64,000 nucleotides of DNA from Thuidium tamariscinum. Taxonomy: Eukaryota > Streptophyta > Bryopsida > Hypnales > Thuidiaceae. Where the stretch lies: positions 20,664,501-20,728,500 of the forward strand of contig OX344754.2 of NCBI GenBank assembly GCA_947034885.2, written 5' to 3'. The position numbers were made by a program, and so were the translations under genes. The notes beneath the pieces were generated by a model. The model was not told the origin of the DNA, made no database searches, and saw only the letters and a list, made by a program, of their open reading frames with translations. Below are positions 11,970-24,247 of this stretch, piece after piece. The first letter of the stretch is position 1. Every line of letters begins with the position of its first letter.

Positions 11970-13830
11970 AAGATGCTAGGCATAATTTTAGCCTTTCTAT
12001 TATATATTTTCAAATATTATCTCTAAATACTATTTTCAAAAAATATAAGTAGTATATTCTTAAGAAATTTTTAAACAGTTGACTATAGTAATTCATTTAT
12101 GGATTGAATTTTCATAGTTTAAAGATAAAGAGTTCTTCATGATTTAATTTGCTTACTAAAAAAATTTCATGGTTACAAATTGTGTGTTTGAATATTATCT
12201 TAGAGCTTTTTAAGAACTTAAAAAGCATGCATTGACTTCATTATTTTCAATTTGTACAGGAAAATCTTAGACTAGATGTCACTCATTATGATGTATTTGT
12301 AAAGATTTATTTCATGTCCTTTCCATATAGCTGCCATAATTGGATTTTTTTTAATTTGAATTTTGTTGTAAATAATATAAAATGTATTAAAACATATTGA
12401 TTAATTTTTTGAGATAGTATAGATTGATACCTGTTTAGAGATATTTGAATAATTGGAAAGATTAGAGGGAGTTTTACTTTGTGGATAATGAAATTTTAAA
12501 AAAAATAAGAAGTCATCTTCTATTTTTTATATTTTAAAATTTTAAAATTCAAACAAAATATAGGACAAAACTTGTCTAATAGAAGATTCTTACCATTGAA
12601 CTTCACAACTTTTTTATTTTTTTAGTAGACATTATAAACAAATCTGTGTTTTTATTGTAAAGCATCTTATACTTAATAGTTTAAAAAAAAATCAACATGA
12701 ATTATTTCAAAGCCTTTTCAGTGTTTTTTAGAAACAAATCAATGTTGTTTTTTAAATAAAAATTTTACAAGTTTGTTGAACCCTTTTTTTAATGAATTGA
12801 ATGAATATATAAGTTATTGAATATAAAATAGAACCACCTATAACCAATCATTTAAGGTATTTAAAACATGATTTGGTGTAGTATAAGGCAAAATAAATTT
12901 TTTTATACATGCAAAGATAAAAATGATGGGGATTGCAAAAAGTTTGGTAATTTTAACACATGAACTGAAATTACTATAAATTTTTAAAGGCCAAAAGTAC
13001 TGCAAACCTATAGCCAATGTGTAGACTCTTTCAATTACAACCATAAAAGAAGAAAATACACATTCTAAGCTATGGCTTAAAATTTGTTCCAACCTTACAA
13101 GAAATAAATGAAGTCTATAGGTTGAAGATGGGGTGTTGATCACTTATGGGTGGTTCTACCTTACAAGTTTTTTCTAAAAATATTCAAAGACAAAACTTTA
13201 TTTTCTAGAAAAGCTACAAAAGCCTACATGTACAAGTTTTGGCATATTGAACTTCTGATAGGTGGACATATTCATTCTTAAATCCTAAAATAAAACACTT
13301 CAACAATTTAATCCAAAGGATATTATGGTTTGTTTTGTTTTTAAAATATTGTTGAATTTTGTAAATTTTGACTTTATTCCTGGGAGAAATTGCACTTACA
13401 ATCTATTTATGTGAATTTGATTTTTTAATATATTTATTAAGAATATAACATCTCACATTGGAATAGAGCCTTTGTACTCTTTTGTACATAAAAGTTAATT
13501 AAATTTTTTAAAAACCTACAAAATTTTGAATTATAAAAAGTATTAAATTTTTTTTTTGTATTTTAGATGTGGCAACAATAGAAGGTATACTATTGGAATT
13601 TGAAGTTAACTTTAAGGGAGACATTGCAACTTTGTAAGCCCCACAAGCAATTTGGAAGTTAAACTTCAATTTTGCACATCATCATTATAAATAATTATAA
13701 GCTCAATTTATAATATGTAGTTCCAATAATTTACATTGAACTCTATTCCAATTTTTTTTCTTAAATTACCCAAATTGTAATTTTTATTACACTTTGAAGA
13801 AAGTACATAAAATGCTCAATAATACACCAC
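11970..13830. other. AT-rich intergenic DNA, nothing recognised
   Basis: Very AT-rich with many homopolymer runs and only chance reading frames. Confidence 0.3.
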
Positions 13831-14760
13831 TTGTGAACTTAACTCCTTAAAGCCCGTTGTTCCTTAGAGGGACAATTTGGAATTTGGGCAACTTCCAATG
13901 ACTTCATTTTTTAGTAAATTTTTTTGAAACTTTCTCATAAAATAGAAAAATTGATTAGCTATGTAAAAATATAAGATTTATTTCAATCAATATCTAGGAA
14001 CAAAATTCAAAAATTCAACTTGGTAGGTAGAAATATAAATCTATAAAAAATTGAAATTAAAATTAAATTTTTTTTCATCTTAACACTATATTTTAGTCTA
14101 CATGTGAAGCTTTGATTCATTCCATTTGGTTGAATTATGTGAAAGTTATAAACAATCTTATTTTTTAGGCAATTTGAGCATCTTCTTGAAAAAATAACTA
14201 TAGGATTCATTTTTGAATGCAAGTTTTTACAATTTTTCAACAGAAATTCCTAACAAGGTTAAAATGATTTCTAAATCAATTTCACAGTTTGGATTATTGT
14301 GTTTTGATCCTATTTTAGAACTATTAATGATTTGGTTTTTCTTTCAATCTTAGATCTACCCTTGCTTAATTAATACCTTTTTTGAAAAATGAAAATCAAG
14401 CATTTAAGAAAATAATAGATTTTCAACTCAAGTCTTCTAGACAAAAAAATTTAAATTTAAATTTTATAGTGCAAAAAGTTTCAAAAAATGGCAATCAAAG
14501 TCATTTAAAATAGAACCATTCACAATGTTCAAACAAAGTCTTTTTTCCAACTTTCAACGCAAATATCTTCCAATCTATATGGTCAAACTTCATGAAATTT
14601 TTACCACATGATCACAAAGAAATAAAGTATAAGATCCTATGGTGGGATTCCAAAAAAGTTTTTTTTTTGTTTTCTTAGATGAACGCAACAAAAATGAAAG
14701 TTTTGAGTGTTTTTTGATGGAAAAAAATGGCCTTTGGCCTTCACGAGATAATCTATTGAA
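13830..14760. repeat. Dispersed noncoding repeat, copy 1
   Basis: It shares an ordered set of blocks with 16750-17660 and 51900-53270: AAGCTTTGATTCATT, a GCATCTTCTTGAAAAAAT block, a block for CTATTAATGATTTGGTTTT, and an AATATCTTCCAATCTATA block. No coding capacity is visible. It is probably an old non-autonomous transposon related to 3307-5034. Confidence 0.45.
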
Positions 14761-15059
14761 TTTTTCTTAGTGTGATCTACTGACCTTAAATGAATACATG
14801 AATTAGACCATGATGTTTGTTATGGTTATTTCACTTTTTCTTAAAAGCTTCTTCTTATTTTAAGCACATTTGTAATTGCTACGCTTATTTCAAAGAAATT
14901 TTTGTAAAAAATCAATGCAATTCAATTTGATGTTTTGTAATTATGAAAAAAAAGACTTTAAATTTAAATTTTACACACGTAAAAATACATGAAAAAAATA
15001 TCAACATTTTAAATCTACTGGACTTTGAAAAAATCAAGATCTTGATGGGTCAAACTGTT

Positions 15060-16385
15060 CATGGGAAATGAACGAGCAGGGTCGAGGGAAACGCTGAATT
15101 TGGTAGAGTGAGGAGCAGAAGGTCGAGCGACAAGCTCAACAGCGACCTGGAGATCTCAAATCTCGGTACTGATGAGGCTAGGGGAGCTCGGATTCACAGC
15201 CCCCGGGCCAGAAAGTGAGCCAGAAAGCTCGAGCTTTTCGGGGCGTACTTCACGTACCAGTTTTTAGGGGGAGGCACAAGTCCGATTGAACACTTGCTGC
15301 CAAGTCAAGTTTGGCCAGCCGGCCTGCGTTCTCGGGACTGCCTGTGATGGGCATACTTTGGGACCGAAATAGCAAACTTCCATGCCAATTGAGCCGACTC
15401 GCACTCCACGAAACGATGCAATATCGTCCCTTCGAACCCTCCGCCGCAGCATGCACAAGCATGGGAATATTTGAGCTCGCAATGCTCGTGCAGTGATCAT
15501 GGACGTCCACCACAGAGCAAAGGTATATGGATTCCTTTCGAGGGCGGCTCTTCTGCCTAATTTCAGACCACTGCAGCTGGAATTTGTCTTTGTGTGGCAA
15601 ACAATCTAATTTTTTGGGCGAATGGCTGGTTGAATTACCTTATTTGGTTCTTGGGAGACAGAGCATATGCTGCAATCAGCACGAGGTCAACGTGCAAAGC
15701 TAGAAAACTCGTGGTCATAAGTTACATAATGTCAATGCAGGAGATTTCTCCTGGCGTGGCATGCTTCGATTGGTTAAGGGGAGGCAGATTAAGACTGATA
15801 ATGCTCAGTGCTTGCCTTGTGCAAATCTTCAGCAAGATGGGTATGAAGTAGAGATTTAATTGGTATAGAAATGAGAGAAATCTAGGAGAAATTTCTTCCT
15901 CTACCAACCGATATTAACTCAATAAGTGCAGATTCACGTACCTAACAAAATTTAAATCTAAATGAAGGAGACTATCATTGTTGTGGCATGTTTTGATTGG
16001 TTCAACAATCAAAGAAATCAAATAGACATTGACATTATGTCTGGTAACTGCAAAGCAGTCCAAGTTACCAAAAATAATTGCTGGTCAGTACCAACCTCGC
16101 CGCCCCGCGGCTCGGTAGGTCCTAACCGGCGATTATTTTCAATAACTTGGCCTGCTTTGCAGTTACCTAGTCCATAAGCAACCCAGTTTATTCCCGGTGA
16201 GTCTCATATTTTCCTGTGTATGAGTGGTTGCGACATGTGTCCAAAATTCCTGTAAATAGTAAAGTTTTTACAAGCTGAGATTTTGAAAAAGAAAAGAAGC
16301 AGGTATTAACTTAACTTCCAAAGTTCAGTGGGCAATGCTCAGTGGGAATTATCACCGGGAACCCGATATGAGCTCCTTGTCATAC
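15060..16385. other. Region partly duplicated upstream of the terpene synthase; no gene assigned
   Basis: Base composition is more balanced than the flanks. Short blocks recur in the same order at 18160-18340, upstream of the intact terpene synthase: CAGCCGGC, AATTTCAGACCA, ATGCTGCAATCAG and AAACTCGTGGTC. The region therefore looks like a diverged duplicate of that gene's far-upstream sequence. Reading frames on both strands (for example 15250-15600 minus) have no recognisable domain. Confidence 0.45.
16043..16167. repeat. 125-bp hairpin element
   Basis: The ends are GGTAACTGCAAAGCAG and its complement; pairing continues through CCAAGTTA and AATAATYGC. The loop side is unusually GC-rich (GCCCCGCGGC). 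It is probably a small MITE. Confidence 0.65.
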
Positions 16386-16525
16386 GTTACGTTGCTTCTG
16401 TTCTCACCGTCGTAGCGACGGTCCCACCCTAGTTGTTGGGTTCAGGGACTGTGTGGCCTGAGTATAAAATAGAGCTCACTTCGGAGTTTTCATGAACGAG
16501 CCAGTCCGTTCGCAGGAGTGCACGC
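16386..16525 (+). pseudogene. Second relic of the terpene synthase promoter and leader
   Basis: It carries the GCGACGGTCCCACCC block, a TATAAAA box and the start of the upstream ORF (ATGAACGAGCCAGTC), as in the intact gene at 18375-18500. Similarity stops at about 16520, after which unrelated AT-rich DNA begins. No coding sequence follows. Confidence 0.7.
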
Positions 16526-16749
16526 ATCATAGCTACATATGTTGGTAGATTTGGTTCAATATCTTTTTTTCTATAAAATTTTGGCCTTGACATATGGCAT
16601 ACATATTATCAATGTAGAGGTGATTTTGTAAATAAGATTTCGTGGTAAAATATCAATTTTGGAGCTCTTGGGAGGTTGTCAAAGTTGGCTACAATAAAAT
16701 TTCTTTCACTGGGAATTCAAAAACACCATTTTCATTGGTACCCCAATAT

Positions 16750-17660
16750 ATTGTACAATATATATGAAGCTTTGATTATTTATATTTGAATTGTTGATGA
16801 TAAAGTTAAGGAAAATCTTGTCTCTTGGGTAATCTAAACAACTTCTTTGAAAAATAACTTACGCAATTCATATTTCAATGTAATTTTCACAATTTAAAAA
16901 ATGTGACAAGATTAAATATGCTTACTAGATCAATCTCACTATTCCAATTATTGTGTTTTGAATAATTTCATCTTAGAGCTATTGGTGCTTTAGATTTTCT
17001 TTCAAAGTTGCTTGGATGTACATCTATTTAATAATTTTTTAAACAATGAAAATCAAGTGTATATTATTCTTGGAATTTTTTTCTTAGACTTTCAATTTAA
17101 TTTTTCAACATTAAAAATTATGAATTCAAAGTCTATAGTACAAATCCTTTTCACAAATGGCAATCAAAGTCATTAGAAATTGTAAGACAATTGAGTTATT
17201 TGTAAAGTCCCCCCTACTTTCGGCATGACTTTTTTTGAAGTTAAGAAGGCAACTATAGTTGAAGTGTCAAACTTTTTTGCAAGATACTTATGTCACACGA
17301 CTTCAAATGTGGGGACCAAAATTTTTTAGGCACCATTTTGATGAAAAAATAAGTTTCATAATTCATATCCACTTTTATTTCGACTTTTTTAACTCAACCA
17401 GCTTTTTTACAGAGCTCATGGGTTAAAACCCAGTTTAGTGTACTTTATGAATAACTCAAATGTTTAAAGAAATGTTTTTTCCAACTTTGAATGCTAATAT
17501 CTACCAATTTGTATTTTCAAATTCTAAAAAAACCCGCATTCTTTCTACTTTCTTGGATGAATACATCAAAAATAGTAGTCCTAGGTATTTTTTAGTAGAA
17601 AAATGACCATATGATTATGGGGATTAACCCTAGAGTGCCTAAAATCAAGTTAAAGTGTTT
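16750..17660. repeat. Dispersed noncoding repeat, copy 2
   Basis: It is related to 13830-14760 and 51900-53270. It includes the GAAGCTTTGATT block, an AAGGAAAATCTTGT block and the line ending in GATTAACCCTAGAGTGCC. That terminus resembles the ATTAACCCCTAAA ends of the element at 3307-5034. Confidence 0.45.
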
Positions 17661-18160
17661 AAAATAAATAAATTGTAGACAAAAAAAACCCATCTATGGT
17701 AGATACCTAAGGAATGATCTATTAGAATCTCACATCAATCCATGATAAAACAAATTTCTAATAAATGAAATCAAAATTAGATTAGAATGATTAATGACCA
17801 AAATTAATGCCTTGCCAAGTGATATTGATGGAGTCTTTAATTATTAATTGTTCTACAAACTTCTACCTTTTAATGTAAATTCATCATAAGAAGGGATTTT
17901 TTAGTTTCTTTATGTTGTCGCCATGTTAGAAAGATATTGTGACTACTTTAGGTTGTAAGAGGACCATTATGAATACATTGTTTGTTAGTTTTGGGAGACA
18001 GTCTAAAGATTGTTTGGGGCCAATTGAGCAACACACTTCAAAAATACATATCAAATTCATACTTTATTAAAAAAACAAAAACAAAACACTTTCAATTGCT
18101 CTTTTCATTTCACATTTGTCTTTTTATAGAAAAAAAATCTGATTTTTTTGGCTATTGTCA
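17661..18160. other. Intergenic, nothing recognised
   Basis: AT-rich sequence; the long frame starting at 17982 has no protein signature and overlaps the promoter of the next gene. Confidence 0.3.
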
Positions 18161-18374
18161 GCTGGGCAAGCCGGCAAGCACTCTTTCTGCCTGTCATAGG
18201 CTGCTTATTTGTTTGGCTCCTTGTGACACTCAGAGCGTATGCTGCAATCAGTGCATAAGTGCAGACGGAGCTTCCTTATTTCAGACCAGTTCTAGATTTT
18301 GCCAAAAAAAGAGCGTTAAGAAACTCGTGGTCGCCCTTGGATACATGTCGAAGGTTGCTTCTGTTCACACCATC

Positions 18375-18624
18375 GTAGCGACGGTCCCACCCCAGCTGTT
18401 GGGATCTGGGCTGTGTGACCTGAGTATTAAGCAGGGACTCACATCGGAGTTTTCATGAACGAGCCAGTTCGTTCGCAGGAGAGCACGCATTCAAGGCTTT
18501 GTCAAATTCCCAGTCACACAGACTCACTTCGCTTCGTGGTTTTCGTAAGCCAGTCCGTTCGCAGCGCAGGAGAGCACCCACGGCGAGGCTTTGTCAAACT
18601 CCCGGTGAGGTCCTCCACTCCAGA
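18375..18624 (+). promoter_or_regulatory. Promoter and leader of the terpene synthase
   Basis: This is the third copy of the repeated promoter module, and the only one in front of an intact gene. The TATA position reads GAGTATTAAG, a weaker box than TATAAAA in the two relics. The leader contains a tandem duplication: CGTTCGCA...GGAGAGCAC and GGCTTTGTCAAA occur twice, about 85 bp apart. Confidence 0.6.
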
Positions 18625-18655
18625 ATGCTGGTTTCGGCACAGACGATTGGTTTGA
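18455..18655 (+). other. Upstream ORF overlapping the terpene synthase start
   Basis: ATG at 18455 opens a 66-codon frame that ends 31 bp inside the main coding region, in a different frame. The relic at 2108 keeps an open version of 57 codons, and the relic at 16494 keeps its start. Several differences between copies change the encoded residue, so I see no strong sign that the peptide itself is conserved. A regulatory effect on initiation is inference. Confidence 0.5.
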
Positions 18656-20629
18656 GTTTCTCTCGGATCCCGCAGCCTGGAATTTGCAGATTTTCCACGG
18701 TCTTGCCTTCCCCCTTGAGGAGCCGAGTGGGTCTCAAATGGTCGAGTGGCTTTCGAAAGGGCCGCGGTCACAGCACGTTGGCCAACAGCCAATCGTCGTC
18801 TTTCTCCTCCAGTCCTGAAGCTGCATCTGATGATGGAGTCCCTGCGAAGGAGACGGACGATTGTACTGCCAGTAAGCCTCCAACCCATTTATCAGTTATA
18901 TCAGCCGGCCCGTGTTTCAATTGGGCAAAAGTTCAGTATGCCAGGGGAACTTACATGCATGACAATTGAGCTTGGGACATGCATATATATCCTCAGTGCA
19001 TTCTGCAGAACTTTAATCTGCCACGGGCAGTGCGTGTTGTTGTGCATCGTATCCGGAGGGTTGTCCAATGCCCACGGACTGCTGAAAGGGAGAGGATCAT
19101 TGTGGGAGGGCATTATACGGTACAGAGCCGGCATTGCGGTCCTGGGATTTTCCTGGGTAGTAAAATTCCGATTCCTCGGAACCTTCCTCAATTGTGTGTG
19201 GTTGCAAGCGATCCTTTCTACTTCACCTCAGAAATTTGTTGCGCACTGTTGATCGAATATTCAAATAGTGTGTCTCAACAGTTCCAATCCAGGCGAATAT
19301 GCATACCAAACTGTTTCTGTCATGCATGTAGACTTGCACCTCAGAGCCAATGAAAGGAACATGCATGTGGGAAGTGCCAGTATTCAATCTGTATGGAAGT
19401 TTAAACGGATCGGAGATTGTGTATTAGCAGTTCTAGTCCTTCACCGAAAAACATGGAATCAATCTCTCGTCTTGTTTTGAGTCAATTCTGAAGACCCAAA
19501 CACTGAATTGAGTTTGTCTTGCGCAGGGACCAAGAATGTGGAGCTCATGGATCGAATTTTACCTTCCAAATTTGTGTCCACAGTTGATGATCAACTTCCA
19601 CCCTTACTCTCGATGGTCGTTGACGGCTTTCCTCCTTTCCAGCCATCTAAGTATGTACAAGAGGCTGAAAAACGCTTGCGCGAGTACGTCAAGCGGTATC
19701 CAAGTGTCAAATCCTGGGAATCTTCCTCTTTTCGTGTAGGGCTTTCTTGTGCAAGCTACATGCATTTTGGAGTGATCAGCGTGGATCGTTTGGTAGCAAT
19801 GGCCAAGTATTATGCATTATGGGCTGTGTTGGATGATTTCTTTTTCGACGACACAAATGACTTTTACATTGAGGAGTACGGCTTTGCCTGCGATGCACGT
19901 GAAAGCCCCCAAAAAATCCAAGAATATCTTGACCACCTGGATGCGATCTTCAGTCAGCAAGTGCAGCCAGGCAATTCCGCTATTGTGATTGAGACCATGC
20001 TGTGGGAGATAGGACGGGACTTGTTGGAGTTGTCCAACCCCGAATGGTTCAGAAATTTTGTCGCAAGGATTGTGGAACACCACCGTACAGCTGTTGCTAC
20101 CCATGCAGATATTATCCAAGGCCAAAACCTATGCTTCCAGGACCTGGAGTCTTATACAGTGTTGCGATCTACTAGTGGTGGTGGATTTTCTGTTCAGTTA
20201 TTTGCAGAGTTTGCTAACGATTCCTACATTCCGAGTACACTGAGGGTGACTCCATACTTTGAAAAGCTAACCACGGCAGCTTCCATCCATATTGGATATG
20301 TAAACGATGTCTTCTCTTACCACAAAGAAAGCATGATAGAACAAAACCCTGGCAATGTGATCAGCGTGTTGATGGAATGTGAACGGAAGCCTTTTGTCAA
20401 GACAGTGCACAGGGTCATAGGCTTGGTGAACACATATGCACATGCAATCACGGATTTGGAGGCTGAAGCTTGGAATGCTACTCTGCGAAATTATTTGCAA
20501 AATATCAAAGCTGTCATTGCTGGAAATGTTTACTTTGAATTCATGGATAATCGCTATCGGCATCCTGATTCGTTTTTTCCAGAATTAAGAGACAAGGCTA
20601 GTAGTTGGAAAATCCTTCCTCATGTCTAG
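18625..20629 (+). CDS. Microbial-type (MTPSL) class I terpene synthase, probably plastid-targeted
   Basis: Two exons, 18625-18871 and 19527-20629, joined by a 655-bp GT-AG intron (phase 1), give 449 residues. Exon 1 encodes a Ser/Arg-rich stretch with almost no acidic residues for its first 60 positions, typical of a chloroplast transit peptide. Exon 2 is one whole catalytic alpha domain. It has the Asp-rich DDFFFDD at about 185-191, an Arg at 296 placed 46 residues before the NSE motif (pyrophosphate sensor), NDVFSYHKE at 342-350, and the RY pair at 425-426. That spacing fits class I synthases of the bacterial/fungal type and not plant TPS enzymes. The enzyme should ionise a prenyl diphosphate with Mg2+ and cyclise it; the product cannot be told. 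The exon 1 assignment rests on frame, splice sites and transit-peptide composition. Confidence 0.85.
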
Positions 20630-22240
20630 GACTCTGATGAAAGAGCCTTACTAGTTAACCTTTGAACCGTGTGCTTGTGAGCTCCTGATGCTCATTTTTG
20701 ATCCTCTGTCTCGGAAGTGGGCAGACTGGAATCCCTGCAATACAGTCCAGTACATTGTGCAGAGAGAGAGGGGCTGGGGCTTATTCAATTGGAGAACACA
20801 GGATTCACTCAGATTCCATTTACGAATTGACTTTGTAGCAGATTAAGTTCCTTTTCTCTCCTTTCCAGCACTTCCTTCAGAGATACAAAGTTGCCCTTGC
20901 ATTTGAGAATTTAGTCGTTTACTAGTGAACAGAATGGACGTTGCGTTTGAGCTACAAACTTGCCCCTTACATTTGAAATTAAAATCTGCAACGAATGTGC
21001 ATCCTCAATGACCGTCATTTCCCCCTGCAGATGTATGCGTATGAGCCTTACTCGATCAGAGAAATGGTACACCATGCCATTCAAACCTTTTTACACCCAA
21101 ACTCTCTTTCTAGCCACCTCCGAGGGCCTCCGTCTGTTTAGTCTCTCTCGGGGAGCCTCGGGTCTTCACAACCTGCTCCTTGTACACAACCCTTCTGACA
21201 GGCTTCGGACGAATCCTCCCCGCACAGACCTTGTTCGGTTGCGGCTACGCCATGACGGTGGACTTACCCACGAAAGTTTACACGGTTGACCACTTCGGCC
21301 AACAGCTGAACTTTTCTGGAGGGGGCGGTGGCAGATCAACATACTTTTGAAGCCCAGTTGGAGTTGCGATACCAATGCGTGGCAGGTTTTGAGTCGGGTG
21401 GACCAAGACATGTGCATGTTTTCGGGATGACCTTCGTATGCGCTCGGAGAGGCGAAGCTGCTGGTGTGGGAGGAGAATGTCCTTTGTCGGTTGAGAGGAT
21501 ACTTTGGATTGTTTGCGTATAGGTTGATGAGGAGGGAGAGTGGTTGAAGATTCCGTGGTTGCTGATTAAGAATGTCACGGATTGCAATTGAAACTGTGCT
21601 ATTTTGTTACATGTTTGTTTCTTAATCTGATTCCTCCGGTGCGATTCTGAGCCCCAAAATCTTGCCTCAATGTACGAGGTAGCCTCCATGATAGTAGAAA
21701 CTTCAAAATGCAGTGCCGAAACCACCTCCATTCTCGAAGCACAATCTGGACACCCTCTGTAAACGGAATCTTTGAAAAGTTCTTCTGAACGTGGAGATGA
21801 AATCGGACAAACGTCCTTTTATTTTTATGGCAATTGGACGAATTAGACTGTGGCTGTAGAAAATTACTGACTTCATGTATGCGTTTCCTTGCATCATCCA
21901 CTTCAGATTGATATCGATCATTGGCCCGAGTTTAATTTAATTACTAGTCGGCCAGCAGGTTCATGAAGGTCTTGATATACACAGACCAAGACAAATATAT
22001 AAATATGCATACTCCAGGCAAAATGGAAAGGAGTTATCCCCTGAAGAGCTAGACGTGCTGGTAAACGGTTATGCTAAAATACTGTAGAAAAGATCCCATT
22101 TTTTAAAAAGTTTTTTTGAAAAAAATTTCTTAACTCCTGCGCTAATCTATACCTTAAGGAAGCTTGGCATTTTTTTTTTCTGTTTTCTTTGTCACACTGA
22201 GATCTCTCAAACTGTGCATCCCTGGCCGCATGCTTGCTAC
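20630..22240. other. Terpene synthase 3' UTR, then unassigned sequence
   Basis: 20665-20800 is the 3'-UTR block also found at 2405-2570. Farther on, 21130-21520 is richer in G and C and has overlapping frames on both strands, one with a GGGGGRSTYF-like run, but no domain I recognise. It may be a gene fragment. The rest holds nothing identifiable. Confidence 0.35.
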
Positions 22241-22241
22241 C

Positions 22242-22540
22242 ATTGGAAAATCGTCACTGAGGAAGGGTGCATGGGCTTTGTTGCATGGCGTTCCGACCTA
22301 CAGTGTGAAAGTTATGAATTTTTAAGTTATTTTTTGTTCTAAAAAATTAGAAAATTATTTCTACTTTGATTTTAGTTGTAATCTTGCTATTGTCACAAAG
22401 ACCTCAATGAGGAGGGGTGCATAGGATATGTTTTGTGGTGTTTGGACCTATGATGTGAGAATTATTGAATTTCAAAGTTTTTATGCATTCATAAATTAAG
22501 AAATTACGTCACTTTGATTTTGGTCGTGGCAAGGACACAG
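22242..22540. repeat. Two-unit tandem duplication of about 145 bp
   Basis: The unit containing GAGGAAGGGTGCATGGGCTT and a later CTTTGATTTTAGTTGTAAT recurs as GAGGAGGGGTGCATAGGAT and CTTTGATTTTGGTCGTGG. The copies have clearly diverged. Confidence 0.5.
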
Positions 22541-22811
22541 GACACAAGACACACTAGTCTGACCTAAACAGTGTAACAAATAGAAACCTAAATTATCCAT
22601 GCTTCCAATGTTTGATTCCCCAATCAATTTCAATCCTATTACTTTGTAGCACCGTTGTAGACACTAAATGTCCAATAGATGATAAAATTCTTCCATGTAA
22701 TACAAGAAGAGCATGAAGGCATTACCCTCCGAGATATTTTTTATAGCATGTAATTATATCCCTCCCTTGACTCTTTGAAAACAAAAAGTCAAAGGGGGAT
22801 ATAGTTACATT

Positions 22812-22964
22812 CACTACAAGAAAATGGGGGTATAAATGACTTGTCTACAATGACTACATCAACAACAATGACTGCAAAATGATTACAAAATGACTATTTT
22901 GCAGTCATTGTTGTCAGTGAAGTCATTGTCAACAAGTCATTTATACCCCCATTTTCTTGTAGTG
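22812..22964. mobile_element. Complete CACTA-type MITE (153 bp)
   Basis: The ends are CACTACAAGAAAATGGGGGT and its exact complement. The inner part is largely palindromic around a TTTTGCAGTCATTGTTG segment. A 3-bp ATT duplication flanks it (22809-22811 and 22965-22967), as expected for the CACTA (EnSpm) superfamily. Confidence 0.88.
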
Positions 22965-23526
22965 ATTAGAAATTATATTTGGGGAGGTAACGCCCTCCCA
23001 TTCTTCTTGTGTAAGACAAAAGAGTGATTGCAAGAAACACTTGTCCTTTTTTTTGTCCCCTTGACCTCTACTAGGTAGTTTTTTGCTCATAACTTTTGAA
23101 TCTTTTTTCCTATCAACTTGAAATTTGGAATGAAGGTGCACACAAAAGTTTTATATGTTGTGTAATTTTTTCAATTTTTTCAATTTAGTTTACTATTTTT
23201 AAATTGCTTCCAATTGGCTGTCTACCTTGGCCATTTTAGGGGGGTTTAGTCCTATTTTTGACTCAAAAATCCAAATTTGAAGTCACTAATTAGACAAGCT
23301 GAAGGTCTACTAACATTTCAAGGATTGATGGTGAGTTTTTATGAAAATAATAAAATGTCTATTGTCCATATAGGGTCAAAGTGACCTTCCTTTATATGAA
23401 CACTATAAAGAGGGGAAAAAAAATTTAGAGGAATTTTTTGTTGCAATGTGTGCACAATTTTATTTTAAAAATTGAATTTTTTTAAATAATTTTTTGATTT
23501 TTTTTAATTATTAAAAATAAAAATGT

Positions 23527-24247
23527 GGATGATTGCAAGAAACACTTGTCCTATTTTGTGTCACACATTGCATTCTGATTTGTTTTTTTGGCCATAACTT
23601 TTGTGTTTTAGCTTCGATTGACTCAAGATTTGTAGAGAAGGTACTCATAACTATCATAAACCTTCCATAATTTTTCATAATTTTCAAAAATAGCTTACTA
23701 TCCAAAAATAGACCCCAATTGGATGTCACACTTGGTAGTTTAGGGTTTTTTAGTATTGGGCTATACCTTTTTTTAATGATTTTAACATAAAATTTGGATG
23801 AGATGGTCTTCTAGTAGATTTCTAGTTCTCCAGAGAAGGATTTAAAAAAAAAGTTAATTTTGTGAGGTGTGGAGGTCTACAAAGTAAGCTCCCTTCTGCT
23901 TGTATTTTGAAACATATAAAATATTATTTTGGTGAGTTTTTTGTGGATGACCATCTTCATAAAGTTATTGCAAATGGAAATTTTTTATTTTTTGAAAATA
24001 TCTATTTTTACTATTTTTCCCTAATTAAAACATGAAGGTATGTATTTTTTGGAGATTTGGCACTTTTCAAGTTCTCCTACTTAGAGAATATTTCTATCCA
24101 TTTCCTTCAGTGAAAACCTTCATCTTAGAGGTATATACACTATTCATATTTTTAAAAAAATTTAAAAAAAAAATTTCTAATTTTAAAGTACTCCCAAGAA
24201 AATCAGCCAAATGCAACAAAATCAGCAAGTGTTTCTTGCAATCACCT
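23527..24247. mobile_element. Nested 721-bp TIR element (4-bp duplication ATGT)
   Basis: The left end is GGATGATTGCAAGAAACAC; the right end closes with CTTGCAATCACCT. ATGT flanks both sides. The relative at 55285-55310 shows the same target without the insertion. The interior resembles 56702-57417: both have the GGCCATAACTTTTG block and the GTACTTAGAGA-type block. Noncoding. Confidence 0.85.

Noticed and set aside
15250..15600. 116-codon minus-strand ORF in a GC-balanced stretch
   Set aside because: No recognisable domain or start context, and an overlapping frame on the same strand is also open. The region looks like duplicated upstream DNA of the terpene synthase.
17982..18458. 158-codon plus-strand ORF before the terpene synthase
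   Set aside because: It has no domain, starts in AT-rich repeat DNA and runs through the promoter block that is repeated elsewhere without this frame.
18746..19480. Several overlapping ORFs within the terpene synthase intron
   Set aside because: They overlap in different frames and strands, and the GT-AG intron joins the two terpene synthase exons in frame. None shows a domain.
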